In this document: positions 16,155-24,600 of the stretch, one piece after another
Layout: every line of letters begins with the position of its first letter
Numbering within the stretch: position 1 is the first letter of the stretch
Origin: DASQYE01 sp036389675
Lineage (GTDB): Bacteria; Acidobacteriota; Blastocatellia; Pyrinomonadales; Pyrinomonadaceae
DNA length: 64,000 bases
Assembly (NCBI GenBank): GCA_036389675.1
Contig: DASVWI010000012.1
Coordinates: forward strand, 124,001-188,000
Direction: 5' to 3'
The notes under the pieces: model-generated
What the model was told of the DNA's origin: nothing
Database searches by the model: none
The model's input: the letters and a program-made list of their open reading frames with translations, nothing else
Translations under genes and position numbers: made by a program

Positions 16155-17717
16155 TCAACCCTGAGCGACCTCGGTTAGCACCCGTGCTAACTTCTTCATG
16201 CCTTGCCTGATATGTTTCTCGTCATAAGCCGTATAGCCGAGTAACAATCCGCCCCTTAATCTCTGATCGAGACAGTAATCCGAAACGGGCGCGAGATTCA
16301 GACCCACCTCAGTCGCGCGGCGCGAAACCTCTCTGTCACTGACGCCGCGGGGAAGCCAGCCTATCAGGTGCATTCCGGCTTTCGCGGGTGCGACCTCTAA
16401 CATGCCCCTCAGATTTTTCCGCGCTTCTTCGACCAGAGTTTGTTGACGCTCTTCGTATAACCCGCGCATCCGGCGGATGTGACGGGCGAAGTGTCTTTCG
16501 GAGATAAATTCGGCGAGTACGGCCTGCTCCATCACGGGCGAATGCAGATCTGTGAGAGCGCGCGCCGCCGCGAAGACCTCGACCAGATCAGCCGGCGCAA
16601 CCAGATAGCCGAGACGCAGCGCGGGAAAGATCGTTTTACTGAACGTGCCGACATATATCACGCGCCCGTCCATGTCCAGACCCTGAAGCGAGGAGAGCGG
16701 TCGCCCGCCGTAACGGTACTCGCTGTTGTAATCGTCCTCGACGATGATGGCGTCCTGTTCGCGTGCCCATTCAAGCAGGCTCAGTCGGCGCGCCAAACTC
16801 ATCGTCACGCCGAGCGGAAACTGATGTGACGGCGTGACGTAGATGAGTCGCGCTTTCGGGCTTCGCTTTCGCGCCGTGTCCAGGTCGAACCCTTCGTCGT
16901 CAACGGGAACGGGAACGATTCTCGCGCCCACGGCGGTAAAAATATCACGCGCCCCCAGATAACCGGGGTCTTCCAGACAAACATCCTCTGCTTCGGACAG
17001 GAAGATTCTGCCGATCAAGTCGAGCGCCTGTTGCGTGCCGTTGGTGATGATGATCTGCTCCGGCGTGCAGCGCACGCCGCGCGTCGCAGCCAGATGCGCG
17101 GCGACCGTCTCGCGCAAAGGTTGGAAGCCGACCGCATCACCGTAACTGAGGACTTGCGCGGGCGGTCTTTTCTGCCATCTCTGCGCGATCTTCGCCCACA
17201 CAGGGAAGGGGAATTCGTCGAGCGCGGCGACGCCGTGCTGGAACGGCACAAGCGCGGTCGCGCCGTGATGCCGCAAAATAATCTGGCTGCCCTGCGCCAG
17301 CTTACTTCCGTAATCCGAAAGCACTACCTTCCGCCTCAAGGGTTTTTCTTGAAGTTCCAGCCGCTTGAAACCGGAAGCTTGCAGGAACTCCTCGGGCAAA
17401 TGCGCGGCGACGAATGTTCCCGCGCCCATCCTGCCTTCGAGGTAGCCTTCGGCCAGAAGTTGTTCGTAGGCGTTGACGACGGTCATCCTGGACACGCCGA
17501 GCTGTTTCGCCAGCAGGCGGGAGGCTGGCAATTGCCTGCCCGAATGAAATCCGCCGCTTAAAATCGAGCGGCGGATGGTTTCGTAAATCTGGCGATAAAG
17601 CGGCGCGTCGGACTTTTCGTCGAGCATGATAAAGGGCGGATACGGCATAGGCCGAGAATGATAAACCGGCCTGCATGATTTGTCGAAAACTGGCTCTTGT
17701 GTAAATACCGATTTCAT
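16155..17717 (-). CDS. MocR/PdxR-type GntR regulator with aminotransferase domain
   Basis: A GntR winged-helix DNA-binding domain (about 35-105; APLYRQIYETIRRSILSG, LGVSRMTVVNAYEQLLAEGYL) is fused to a full type I aminotransferase fold (about 150-515). The PLP-binding lysine is K361 in GTFSKTIFPALRLGY, and DPGYLGAR and DDYNSEYR are further family motifs. MocR proteins use PLP or an aminated adduct as effector and regulate genes such as pdxST or GABA catabolism. No such target gene adjoins; the nearest divergent genes are a VOC remnant and a metallo-hydrolase. The start at 17717 is backed by GGAGAG at 8 bases; a shorter start at 17648 (MPYPPF) lacks such a site. Confidence 0.88.
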   Translation of the reverse strand: MKSVFTQEPVFDKSCRPVYHSRPMPYPPFIMLDEKSDAPLYRQIYETIRRSILSGGFHSGRQLPASRLLAKQLGVSRMTVVNAYEQLLAEGYLEGRMGAGTFVAAHLPEEFLQASGFKRLELQEKPLRRKVVLSDYGSKLAQGSQIILRHHGATALVPFQHGVAALDEFPFPVWAKIAQRWQKRPPAQVLSYGDAVGFQPLRETVAAHLAATRGVRCTPEQIIITNGTQQALDLIGRIFLSEAEDVCLEDPGYLGARDIFTAVGARIVPVPVDDEGFDLDTARKRSPKARLIYVTPSHQFPLGVTMSLARRLSLLEWAREQDAIIVEDDYNSEYRYGGRPLSSLQGLDMDGRVIYVGTFSKTIFPALRLGYLVAPADLVEVFAAARALTDLHSPVMEQAVLAEFISERHFARHIRRMRGLYEERQQTLVEEARKNLRGMLEVAPAKAGMHLIGWLPRGVSDREVSRRATEVGLNLAPVSDYCLDQRLRGGLLLGYTAYDEKHIRQGMKKLARVLTEVAQG

Positions 17718-17860
17718 TTAGAATCTCTCCAACAGTTCGCAATTAAAAGAGCGAAAACCCGACATCAGCGAACGCCTGAATGCCGACGACCATTTCCGCC
17801 GAGTGGTCTTAAGGAAATTATCGCCGAAGCCGACAATGAATTTGAAGGGACAGAAAATTG

Positions 17861-17971
17861 ATGGGCGTGAAACTTGAGCCGGTTTCGGTTTCCGATATTG
17901 AACGCGCCGGGGGCTTCTGCGTTGAGAAAGTCGGATTCAATGCGAAGCATGACGTACAACCCGGCGTCTGA
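17861..17971 (+). pseudogene. Truncated VOC/glyoxalase-family remnant
   Basis: A 36-codon frame reads MGVKLEPVSVSDIERAGGF and ends KHDVQPGV before a stop. This matches the first beta strand and helix of VOC-superfamily proteins (typically about 120-150 residues), including the usual F-x-x-x-K-V/L-G-F step, and then breaks off. The 90 bases before it also read as a coding-like stretch (PPSGLKEIIAEA) with no start. The region looks like the debris of one or two small genes lost by deletion. Confidence 0.5.
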
Positions 17972-18009
17972 AAGTAATGGGCAAAAATCTTAGGGAAAGA
18001 GTTTGAGTC

Positions 18010-18882
18010 ATGACAATTCATTCAAAAATAGCAACCACACAACTGATGTTCGCCCTATTCATCTTATTAACTGTCTTCGCGCGCGGGGCGGCGGCAGAGG
18101 ATACAAGAATCAAATGGTACGGCCACGCTGCTTTTGCTATCACCACTCCGAACGGCAAAGTTTTATTGGTTGACCCCTGGCTGGGCAATCCTTCCAACCC
18201 GGAAGCCAAGGACGGGAAAGACCCTCTGGGCGCGATCAGCAGGGTCGATTACATACTACTGACGCATGGACACCGCGATCACGTGGGCGATGCGGTTGCC
18301 CTCGCCCGCAAGACCGGAGCGGCTCTCGTCAGCAATCCTGAACTGGCCGGTAACTTAGTTAAGCTGGCTGACTTTCCTGCCAAACAAGCCGAAACAGACG
18401 CCATCATGGGCATCGGCGGCGAAATCCTGATCGCGGACGGCGAAGTGACAATCGCCATGACGCAGGCCGTTCATACGAGCAGCGTCTTCAATCCTAAAGC
18501 CGGAGCGAATGAGCCCGAACGGGCATACGGCGGGAATCCCGCAGGCTTCGTCATCATGATCAGGAACGGCCCGACGATTTATCATTCGGGCGACACGGCT
18601 TATTTCAAGGACATGGAAACAATCGGCGAAAATTATTCGATTGATGTCGCGCTGCTCAACATCGGCGGACACTTCGGCATGGAGCCGAAGATGGCCGCGC
18701 GTGCCGCGCAAGCAGTGCGCGCGAGGCTCGCCGTTCCGCAGCACTTCGGCACTTTCCCCGGCATCGCCCCGAACGCCGAAGGCTTTGCCGCCGAGCTCAA
18801 AAAACTGAAGATTGATTTTTACGAGATGAAACCCGGCGAGACAATTACTTATAGAGGGAAACAGCTAATGAAGGGTAAATAA
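18010..18882 (+). CDS. Exported UlaG/UPF0173-like metal-dependent hydrolase
   Basis: The 290-residue protein belongs to the metallo-beta-lactamase superfamily in its UPF0173/UlaG form. Metal ligands are H86, H88, D90 and H91 in LLTHGHRDHVGD, with later H in TQAVHTSS, the HSGDTAYF block and PQHFGTFPG. Unlike most UPF0173 proteins it has an N-terminal signal peptide (1-29, ending ARGAAAE), so it should act outside the cytoplasm. The reaction is not known; relatives hydrolyse lactones, phosphodiesters or N-acyl compounds. The start is supported by AGGGAAAGAG upstream. The DUF4440-like secreted protein follows 63 bases downstream and may be in the same transcript. Confidence 0.88.
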   Translation: MTIHSKIATTQLMFALFILLTVFARGAAAEDTRIKWYGHAAFAITTPNGKVLLVDPWLGNPSNPEAKDGKDPLGAISRVDYILLTHGHRDHVGDAVALARKTGAALVSNPELAGNLVKLADFPAKQAETDAIMGIGGEILIADGEVTIAMTQAVHTSSVFNPKAGANEPERAYGGNPAGFVIMIRNGPTIYHSGDTAYFKDMETIGENYSIDVALLNIGGHFGMEPKMAARAAQAVRARLAVPQHFGTFPGIAPNAEGFAAELKKLKIDFYEMKPGETITYRGKQLMKGK

Positions 18883-18945
18883 CTGTTTCTGCTCTGGACG
18901 CTTCCAGGAAGTGCGAGTTTAAAAGATTCTGACCGGGCGAATATT

Positions 18946-19476
18946 ATGACCATATTAAAATCAAAGGAATCGTTCTTCATCCTGCTCATTTTGTTATGCA
19001 GCAGCTATTCGATAAACGCCCAGGGCTCTGGCAATTCATCGTCGAACACCGCGGCGCAAACTTCGGATTCCGAAATGACGAAAGTGCGAAGGGCGATAGA
19101 TGCCGGAAACGCTGTCTGGGTTGAGGCGTGGGCAAGGGGGGACGCGACGATGCTGCCTGACACATTCACTGCGGACGGAAAAGAACTCGTCGCGGGCGGC
19201 AAAGTTTTTAAAGGTCGCAGAGAGATTCTCGCCCTGATGCGCGAAACGATGCAAAAGCGCGGGGGGAAAGCGAAACTCGCGGTCACCACGACAGACGTTT
19301 GGCTCGATGGTGACACCGCCTACGAAACGGGCACGGCGGTTTATGAATTTACGGTTAATGGTCAGCCGCAGACTTTGGAGCGGCGATATTTCACCATCTG
19401 GAAAAGGCAATCACAACGCGGCTCGTGGAAAATTCTACGCCAACACGGGCGTCGCCAAACAATGAGCAGGCTGTGA
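18946..19476 (+). CDS. Exported DUF4440/SnoaL-like (NTF2-fold) protein
   Basis: The protein has a signal peptide (1-26, ending SINAQG), a short Ser/Asn/Thr linker, and an NTF2-like cone fold of about 120 residues: VRRAIDAGNAVWVEAWARGDATMLPDTFTADG, then GRREILALMRE, then a beta sheet ending WKILRQHG. The long helix and GD-x-x-x-L-x-x-x-F/Y motif are typical of DUF4440/SnoaL-like proteins. Members are small-molecule binders or isomerase-like enzymes, mostly uncharacterised. It follows the metallo-hydrolase at short distance on the same strand. The start ATG has no strong ribosome-binding site. Confidence 0.78.
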   Translation: MTILKSKESFFILLILLCSSYSINAQGSGNSSSNTAAQTSDSEMTKVRRAIDAGNAVWVEAWARGDATMLPDTFTADGKELVAGGKVFKGRREILALMRETMQKRGGKAKLAVTTTDVWLDGDTAYETGTAVYEFTVNGQPQTLERRYFTIWKRQSQRGSWKILRQHGRRQTMSRL

Positions 19477-19498
19477 AATGGTTGAGTCTTCTTCCATC

Positions 19499-20326
19499 TC
19501 AGGTAACCCAAGGGCTCAACAACTGCTTCACGTCGGCGCTGGACGCAAGGTCTGAAGTCCACGCGAAACTCCCACGCTCCCGCATCTCAGCGCCCGCTCG
19601 CAACAGGACTGTGATAGCGGCGCGCGCCAGCGCTCCCCCAACGCTGATGCGCTTGACACCTGCATCTGACAGTTGCGTAATCGTCACCCCCTTCACGAAC
19701 GGAGCCAGAACATTCACAGGCTTACTTAACGCGCCCGTCACCAGTCGAACCTCATCCAGTGTGGTCAGTCCCGGCGCGAAAAGGACATCGGCCCCCGCAG
19801 CCTCGAATGCCTGTAGGCGGCGTATCGTATCGTCAAGATCACGCCTGCCATGAAGCAGGTTTTCGGCGCGCGCCGTCAGTGTGAAAGGAAAATCGAGGAG
19901 GCGAGACGCCTCGACGGCAGCCTGCACGCGTTCAACTGCCAGTTCGAGCTCATAGATGGGATTCAATGGATCGCCGCTGTAGTCCTCAATCGAACCCCCG
20001 ACCACGCCCGCCTGCGCGGCAAGCGAGATAGTCTCTGCGGCCTCTGCCGGGTCATCCGCGAAGCAGTTCTCCAAATCCGCACTGACCGGCAGGTCGGTCG
20101 CCGCACAGAGGTTGCGGCAATGCTCTATCACCTCATCCCGCGAGACCTGCCCGTCGAGCCGCCCCAGAGAGTTGGCAAAACCTGAGCTGGTCGTCGCCAG
20201 TGCTTCGAACCCTAATCCGGCCAGCAATCGGGCCGAGCCTGCGTCCCATGGGTTAGGGATGACGAAGGCCACGTCACGCTCATGCAGTGCCCTGAAACTC
20301 TCCGCCTTTTCTATTTGAGTCAGCAT
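19499..20326 (-). CDS. Isocitrate lyase/PEP mutase family protein
   Basis: I set the start at ATG 20326 because CGGAGAACGTG lies just before it; an in-frame upstream start at 20377 has no such site. The 275-residue TIM barrel shows the family pattern: F-V-I-P-N-P-W-D-A-G-S-A-R near the N-terminus, TTSSGFANSLG, SADLENCFADDP and the metal-site block GSIEDYSGDP. The catalytic KKCGH loop of true isocitrate lyase is absent, so it belongs to the PEP mutase/oxaloacetate decarboxylase/carboxyvinyl-phosphonate group. Uncharacterised relatives of this size are common and their C-C bond-cleaving or -forming substrate cannot be told from sequence. It converges with the DUF4440 gene, 22 bases apart. Confidence 0.85.
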   Translation of the reverse strand: MLTQIEKAESFRALHERDVAFVIPNPWDAGSARLLAGLGFEALATTSSGFANSLGRLDGQVSRDEVIEHCRNLCAATDLPVSADLENCFADDPAEAAETISLAAQAGVVGGSIEDYSGDPLNPIYELELAVERVQAAVEASRLLDFPFTLTARAENLLHGRRDLDDTIRRLQAFEAAGADVLFAPGLTTLDEVRLVTGALSKPVNVLAPFVKGVTITQLSDAGVKRISVGGALARAAITVLLRAGAEMRERGSFAWTSDLASSADVKQLLSPWVT

Positions 20327-20623
20327 CACGTTCTCCGATAATAGAGCCACCTTCGAGTATCTGCCCGCCAAAGACACCCGCCAATCCCTGCCTGATGGGA
20401 CTATAGATTAAAGAAAATCAGGACGCGTTCAAGTGCCACTATCTTACCATCGAACAAGACCACTTCGGCCCGGGACGCATCGGAGCAATCTCTGAAGATG
20501 AATTGGTAAACCTTAGTCGGCCCTAAGTGGTACTTGTGGAAGTGCCGTTTTAAGGTAGAGTCTTACCATGATTGGGAGGCGCGACGGGTATGACGTGAAA
20601 GAGCTTTACGAGAGGATGGAATT
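20327..20623. other. Intergenic region, no gene recognised
   Basis: About 300 bases between the divergent PEP-mutase-family and AHSA1 genes. I see repeated short elements (AAGTGCCACTATCTTACCAT and CTTACCATGATTGG share CTTACCAT) but no clear promoter, RNA or full coding frame. A short frame from 20568 (MIGRRDGYD) runs into the AHSA1 start and is not convincing. Confidence 0.4.
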
Positions 20624-21097
20624 ATGGAGATCACACAAATGCCGGTTGTGAAAGCGGAAATGCTTATTCGCAGACCTGTGGCCGAAGTTTTCGAGGCTTT
20701 TATTGACCCTGCCATCACGTCCAAATTCTGGTTCACGAAAGGCAGCGGGCCGCTGGAGGCCGGCAAGCTCATTCGATGGGATTGGGAAATGTTTGGCGTC
20801 TCCGCAGAAGTCAGCGTGAAGGCAATCGAAGCGAATAAGCGAATCCTGATCGAATGGTCATCCGGCGGCCCTTCGACGACCGTCGAGTGGCTTTTCGCTC
20901 CGCGAGCGGACGACACGACACTCGTTACGATTATGGAATCGGGCTTTAGTGGGGATGGTGATGAAGTCGTCGGGAAAGCGATGGGCTCGCAGGGAGGTTT
21001 CGCGTTTTTGCTTAGCGGACTAAAAGCATATCTCGAACACAATATTGCTTTGAACCTCTCGGCGGATCATGCTCCTGATGCCGTCAGGAAGAATTGA
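20624..21097 (+). CDS. SRPBCC/AHSA1-type ligand-binding protein
   Basis: The 157-residue protein has the AHSA1/START-like helix-grip pattern: AEMLIRRPVAEVFEAFIDPAITSKFW at the N-terminus, IRWDWEMFG, EANKRILIEWS and a long C-terminal helix (FLLSGLKAYLEHNIALNL). Such proteins bind hydrophobic ligands in a central cavity and often accompany ArsR-type regulators; none is adjacent here. GAGAGGATGGAATT before the ATG supports the start. No catalytic assignment is possible. Confidence 0.85.
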   Translation: MEITQMPVVKAEMLIRRPVAEVFEAFIDPAITSKFWFTKGSGPLEAGKLIRWDWEMFGVSAEVSVKAIEANKRILIEWSSGGPSTTVEWLFAPRADDTTLVTIMESGFSGDGDEVVGKAMGSQGGFAFLLSGLKAYLEHNIALNLSADHAPDAVRKN

Positions 21098-21245
21098 AAA
21101 GATCAACTTTTCGCCAGGCTCTGCTTTCAAAATCCGGCCCTTCGATGACATCAAAGTGGTCATAATATATTGCTCGAAATTGGATATTGTAACTAAGCCC
21201 CTTTATGTTGTTCCATGCGTCGCTCGGATAACGCAAGCAGGAGGA

Positions 21246-21851
21246 ATGAAGACGATGAGGTTATTACAACTTATGACGGCCTTCGTGCTCGCCGGATTAC
21301 TCGGCTGTGTGTGCCTGACGCCGGTCGCATTTTCACAAACGGGTGGGCCACGCATGAACGCTCAGCCTGCGGCCACCGGGCGGGATGGGCAACATGATTT
21401 TGACTTCGAGATCGGCACATGGAAAACTCATCTCAAACGTCTCCTGAACCCATTAACCGGCTCGACCACCTGGGTCGAATACGAAGGCACGACCGTCGTG
21501 CGAAAGGTCTGGAACGGTCGCGCCAATCTGGTTGAACTCGATGCCAGCGGGCCGGCGGGTCATTTTGAGGGCTTGAGCCTGCGTCTATACAATCCGACTT
21601 CCAGACAGTGGAGCCTCAATTTTGCCAACATCAACGGCGGTGTGATGACCGAGCCGACAATCGGTGAGTTCAAAAATGGCCGCGGAGAGTTTTTCAGTCA
21701 GGAGACGCTTAACGGTCGGGCCATTTTTGTTCGTTTCGTTATCTCCGACATTACTCCGAATTCCTGCCGCTTTGAACAGGCGTTCTCAGATGATGGGGGC
21801 AAGACCTGGGAAGTAAACTGGATTGCGATAGACACAAGAGTGAAGGACTGA
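21246..21851 (+). CDS. Exported DUF1579-like protein
   Basis: The frame is open further upstream, but the AGGAGGA at 21239-21245 points to a start at ATG 21246 or, with better spacing, ATG 21255. The resulting protein of about 200 residues has a signal peptide (MRLLQLMTAFVLAGLLG, ending PVAFSQT). The mature part reads H-D-F-D-F-E-I-G-T-W, then repeated beta strands (WVEYEGTTVVRKVWNG, GLSLRLYNPTSRQWSL) and ends VNWIAIDTRV. This is the pattern of DUF1579 and related lipocalin-like beta barrels seen in exported proteins of soil bacteria. Function unknown. Confidence 0.8.
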   Translation: MKTMRLLQLMTAFVLAGLLGCVCLTPVAFSQTGGPRMNAQPAATGRDGQHDFDFEIGTWKTHLKRLLNPLTGSTTWVEYEGTTVVRKVWNGRANLVELDASGPAGHFEGLSLRLYNPTSRQWSLNFANINGGVMTEPTIGEFKNGRGEFFSQETLNGRAIFVRFVISDITPNSCRFEQAFSDDGGKTWEVNWIAIDTRVKD

Positions 21852-22036
21852 GCGGGCCAAGCCGCCATGTAAACAGAGGGGGACAGGTGGCGAGCTTCGT
21901 TTCATCGCCCGTATAGATACTGACAACAGCAAAAAGGCGCGAGCGGCCAACGATGCCTGCTCGCGCCTATTCCTTTGGCCCGACCGCTGTTCATTACGAG
22001 GGAGCGCAAGGCCCATCTTACAGTGTACAATTAGCT

Positions 22037-22633
22037 ATGAGATCGCGTGTCAACTTATTTGAGGACGTGGGGGACGTGCCCGAAACCGCGCCGAATTTTC
22101 CCGCCGGCTTACGCTACCTGAAGGAACTGATTAGCGAAGCTGATGAACGCGAGCTGCTGGCGCACTTGCGTGAGCTGCCTTTCCGTGATTTCGAGTTCCA
22201 CGGCTACACGGGCAAGCGTCGTGTCATCTCCTTCGGCTGGCACTACGATTTTACCGGACGCCGTTTGCGAAAGGCCGACGACATACCTGATTATCTGCTC
22301 TCGCTACGGGAAAGGGCCGCCGAGTTCGCCGCGACGAAGCCTGCGGAGTTCGCGCACGCATTGGTCATCGAGTACGGGCCGGGCGCAGGCATCGGGTGGC
22401 ACAGAGACAAGGCAGTCTTCGGAGAAGTGGTCGGCATCTCGCTGCTCTCACCGTGCGCGCTCCGCTTCAGGCGAGCTTTAGCCGGGAGGAAGTGGGAGCG
22501 GATGAACCTGTTGGCAGAACCGCGCTCGGCCTACCACTTGAGCGGGCCTGCGCGGTATGAATGGGAGCACAGCATACTGCGCGTGGATTCCCTGCGCTAT
22601 TCAGTCACGTTCCGCAATCTGCTCGACGGCTGA
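22037..22633 (+). CDS. AlkB-like Fe(II)/2-oxoglutarate dioxygenase
   Basis: From ATG 22037 the protein has 198 residues with the full AlkB set: FGWHYDF, the HxD motif H122-R-D124 in GIGWHRDK, distal H178 in YEWEHSI and the 2-oxoglutarate-binding arginines R187 and R193 (RYSVTFRNL). Bacterial AlkB-like proteins oxidatively demethylate alkylated DNA or RNA bases, and some act on other substrates. The frame is open to 21953 but the extra residues look non-coding. TACAAT ends 5 bases before ATG 22037 and no ribosome-binding site is present, so a leaderless mRNA is likely. It is a single gene, not linked to ada or alkA here. Confidence 0.88.
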   Translation: MRSRVNLFEDVGDVPETAPNFPAGLRYLKELISEADERELLAHLRELPFRDFEFHGYTGKRRVISFGWHYDFTGRRLRKADDIPDYLLSLRERAAEFAATKPAEFAHALVIEYGPGAGIGWHRDKAVFGEVVGISLLSPCALRFRRALAGRKWERMNLLAEPRSAYHLSGPARYEWEHSILRVDSLRYSVTFRNLLDG

Positions 22634-22933
22634 GCGACTCACAGGTCGGCAAAGGCTGGATGGATGCTAAATAAAGCTTTCAGCGAATAGTGGTCGAGCG
22701 GTGGATTTTGCCAAATGAAGCATGAGAGTGGCCCGGTAAACCGGGGGTGAAACTCAACCGTCTATAGAATCCATGCGTCAGGAGCGACCCATCTGCTCCG
22801 TCTCCATACGATATAGGGGAGAGTGCGTCGCCCGACGCTTAACCTAACCGCCCTGTAATCAACAAATCTCCTGTTAACAAACGGATGGCATAAAGGTTGC
22901 TCCCTTGTATGCGAAAGGGAGGGGCGTGCAAAT
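22634..22933 (+). other. Upstream region of the secreted basic-protein pair
   Basis: Three hundred bases without a coding frame. The right end holds the sigma-54-like promoter listed separately and a strong ribosome-binding site (GGGAGGGG). CTCCCTT (22900-22906) is complementary to AAGGGAG (22915-22921) but would lie upstream of the predicted transcript start. Confidence 0.5.
22886..22901 (+). promoter_or_regulatory. Sigma-54-type promoter
   Basis: TGGCATAAAGGTTGCT matches the -24/-12 consensus TGGCACRNNNNTTGCW at all defined positions except one (T for C). GG and GC have the exact 10-base spacing the family needs. Transcription would start near 22912, about 22 bases before the ATG at 22934, leaving the GGGAGGGG ribosome-binding site in the leader. 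An enhancer-binding activator is expected but is not encoded nearby. Confidence 0.65.
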
Positions 22934-23446
22934 ATGATGAATCTAAAAAAGGGTTTCGGCGGCGCAATCCTGACGCTCGCTTTTATCCTCGGTATGGTCG
23001 CGGCCACGAGCACAACTGCTCAAGCGCAATATCAGGATAATCGTGATTACCGGACAGAGCGGCGTGATCGCAATCGAGATGAACGCGAGCGTCATCGCGA
23101 GTGGCGGCGTCGCCAGCGTGAGCGCAGCCGTAATGGCGGATACGGGAATGACGGCTACGGAAATAACGGCGGCTACGGCGGCTACAATAACCAGAACCAG
23201 ATTGAGTTGAATCAGGGGTATCAGCAGGGCATCAACACCGGCGCAAGTGACGGCCAAAAGGGACAGAGCTATAACCCGCAGAGGTCACGTTATTACAAGA
23301 ACGCCTCGACGCAGGCTTTTCGCGACGGCTTCGTCCGAGGCTACGACGAAGGGTATCGCCAATACTCGGGCAACGGCGGCAACCAGAGGGGCAACATGGG
23401 TGGTGGTTTAGGACGCATTCTGGGTGAAATCCTGGGACGGCCTTAA
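22934..23446 (+). CDS. Small secreted Arg/Gly/Asn-rich protein
   Basis: The 170-residue protein has a signal peptide (1-32, ending TTAQAQ), then a strongly basic stretch (RDRNRDERERHREWRRRQRE), Gly-Tyr-Asn repeats (GGYGNDGYGNNGGYGGYNN) and a C-terminal part with paired motifs GYQQGINTGASDGQKG and GFVRGYDEGYRQY. The latter GxxxGxxxG-like pairs recur in many exported proteins of Acidobacteriota, to my knowledge without a function. The gene lies behind a sigma-54-like promoter and 35 bases before a second small basic secreted protein, so both are probably induced together. It may be a surface or envelope stress protein; this is inference. Confidence 0.78.
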   Translation: MMNLKKGFGGAILTLAFILGMVAATSTTAQAQYQDNRDYRTERRDRNRDERERHREWRRRQRERSRNGGYGNDGYGNNGGYGGYNNQNQIELNQGYQQGINTGASDGQKGQSYNPQRSRYYKNASTQAFRDGFVRGYDEGYRQYSGNGGNQRGNMGGGLGRILGEILGRP

Positions 23447-23481
23447 GTACCATGCGCTCACAACAAGGAAAGGTTTACCAG

Positions 23482-23889
23482 ATGAAAAAGTTAATTCTAT
23501 TGAGTGCGATAGTCATGATCTTCGGCCTCTCGACCGATAGCTTCGGGCAGGGACGCAATGACCGCCGAAGAATCAGGAATGGAGTCAGGTCAGGGCAGAT
23601 CACGCGCGATGAGGCTCAGGCTTTGCGACAACGCAGGCGAGAGATTCGGCAGGAGCGGCGCACTTATCGCTCGGACGGTAGGTTGACGCGCAATGAACGA
23701 CGCGACATCCGCAGCGACCGGCGCGATTATAATCGTCAGATACGCAACGAGCGCCGCGATAACGACCGCAGGAATGGCTACGCCTACGGGCGCAACCAGA
23801 GACGTGGTAACGGCTACTACCGCCGCGGGGCGGGGTCAGTGACCCACCCGGTCTTCGGCAACCGAAGCAGGCGTCACGGTCGCAATTAA
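23482..23889 (+). CDS. Small secreted Arg-rich protein
   Basis: I chose ATG 23482 (MKKLILLSAIVMIFG) with AAGGAAAGG upstream; an in-frame ATG at 23452 would add 10 residues before the signal peptide. After the cleavage region (DSFGQG) the protein is a highly charged, probably helical repeat: NGVRSGQITRDEAQALRQRR and DGRLTRNERRDIRSDRR. The R/G-x-I/L-T-x-x-E-x-x-x-L/I-R pattern resembles exported EF-hand-like or Spy-like helical proteins, but no metal loop is complete. It ends in a basic tail. It forms an operon with the preceding gene and is followed by a strong terminator. Confidence 0.75.
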   Translation: MKKLILLSAIVMIFGLSTDSFGQGRNDRRRIRNGVRSGQITRDEAQALRQRRREIRQERRTYRSDGRLTRNERRDIRSDRRDYNRQIRNERRDNDRRNGYAYGRNQRRGNGYYRRGAGSVTHPVFGNRSRRHGRN

Positions 23890-23920
23890 CAGTCGTTCAA
23901 AGTTGCATTTCACATGGGAA

Positions 23921-23958
23921 GGCGGCGCTCAATGAATCGAGCGCCGCCTCTCTTTTAT
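23921..23958 (+). terminator. Rho-independent terminator of the secreted-protein operon
   Basis: Perfect 10-base arms GGCGGCGCTC (23921-23930) and GAGCGCCGCC (23939-23948) with an 8-base loop, then TCTCTTTTAT. Strong. Confidence 0.9.
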
Positions 23959-24057
23959 CTTCAGTAAGCTTATGAACAGCGAGGATGATTATGAATGGAG
24001 CGCCTTGCACGGCGGCATCTCTTGCTGCTTCCGGGCACAGAGCGCACACACGAAGAG

Positions 24058-24600
24058 TTATTTGACCTCCAGCGGGTCTCCGGTTTTGTGCTCTGTGATC
24101 TGGAAGCGCAGGAAGCTCTGAACTGCCGCAGCAGCCTGCGCGTCATCCGTTGAGATGAGAACACGCCCGCCCCGCTCGGTCTCCTCAAACTTATAGCTGA
24201 TGGCTGACTTTAGCCTCTGCATCTCTGCGACGCCCGGTGGAACCTGATCGTGGATGAACATCGGGATGTCGAAATTTCCCTCCGCGAACATCATCGCGAT
24301 GTGTCCGAGGTGCTGCCTGATCTGATCTCGGCTCACGGTGTCCTTTGCATCATTGGCGTCCACCTGAATGACGGCGCCCGTCTTCGTCAGGTGGAAATGG
24401 TGCGTCGTCTTCTCCTGTGAAAAGCCCATCCCGTGATCGCCACGCTCGTGCATCCCGGCCATCGAATGCTCTTTCATCATCGGGCAATCGGAATGGGGCT
24501 GCTGAGGCCTGGATTGGTGCTGGGCTTGCAGTTGGAGCGTCGCGGCAATGCCGACGATGACCAGAAGCGTTGCCGGAATGATGTATAGATTCCTTCTCAT
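24058..24600 (-). CDS. Exported His/Met-rich protein of the MerR operon
   Basis: The start at ATG 24600 overlaps the MerR gene by 4 bases, with AGAAGG upstream inside it. The protein has a signal peptide (MRRNLYIIPATLLVIVG, ending LQLQAQ) and a His/Met-rich stretch (HQSRPQQPHSD, then MMKEHSMAGMHERGDHGMGF) that could bind copper or another metal. A conserved-looking domain follows (HFHLTKTGAVIQVDANDAKD, then RDQIRQHLGHIAMMFAEGNF, then ISTDDAQAAAAVQSFLRFQI). I recognise this as a recurrent uncharacterised family beside heavy-metal regulators. Translational coupling with the MerR-type regulator suggests a periplasmic role in metal or redox sensing or sequestration. Confidence 0.78.
   Translation of the reverse strand: MRRNLYIIPATLLVIVGIAATLQLQAQHQSRPQQPHSDCPMMKEHSMAGMHERGDHGMGFSQEKTTHHFHLTKTGAVIQVDANDAKDTVSRDQIRQHLGHIAMMFAEGNFDIPMFIHDQVPPGVAEMQRLKSAISYKFEETERGGRVLISTDDAQAAAAVQSFLRFQITEHKTGDPLEVK

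Noticed and set aside
22900..22921. Stem hiding the ribosome-binding site, considered as an RNA thermometer
   Set aside because: The left arm lies upstream of the transcript start predicted by the sigma-54-like promoter, so it would not be in the mRNA.
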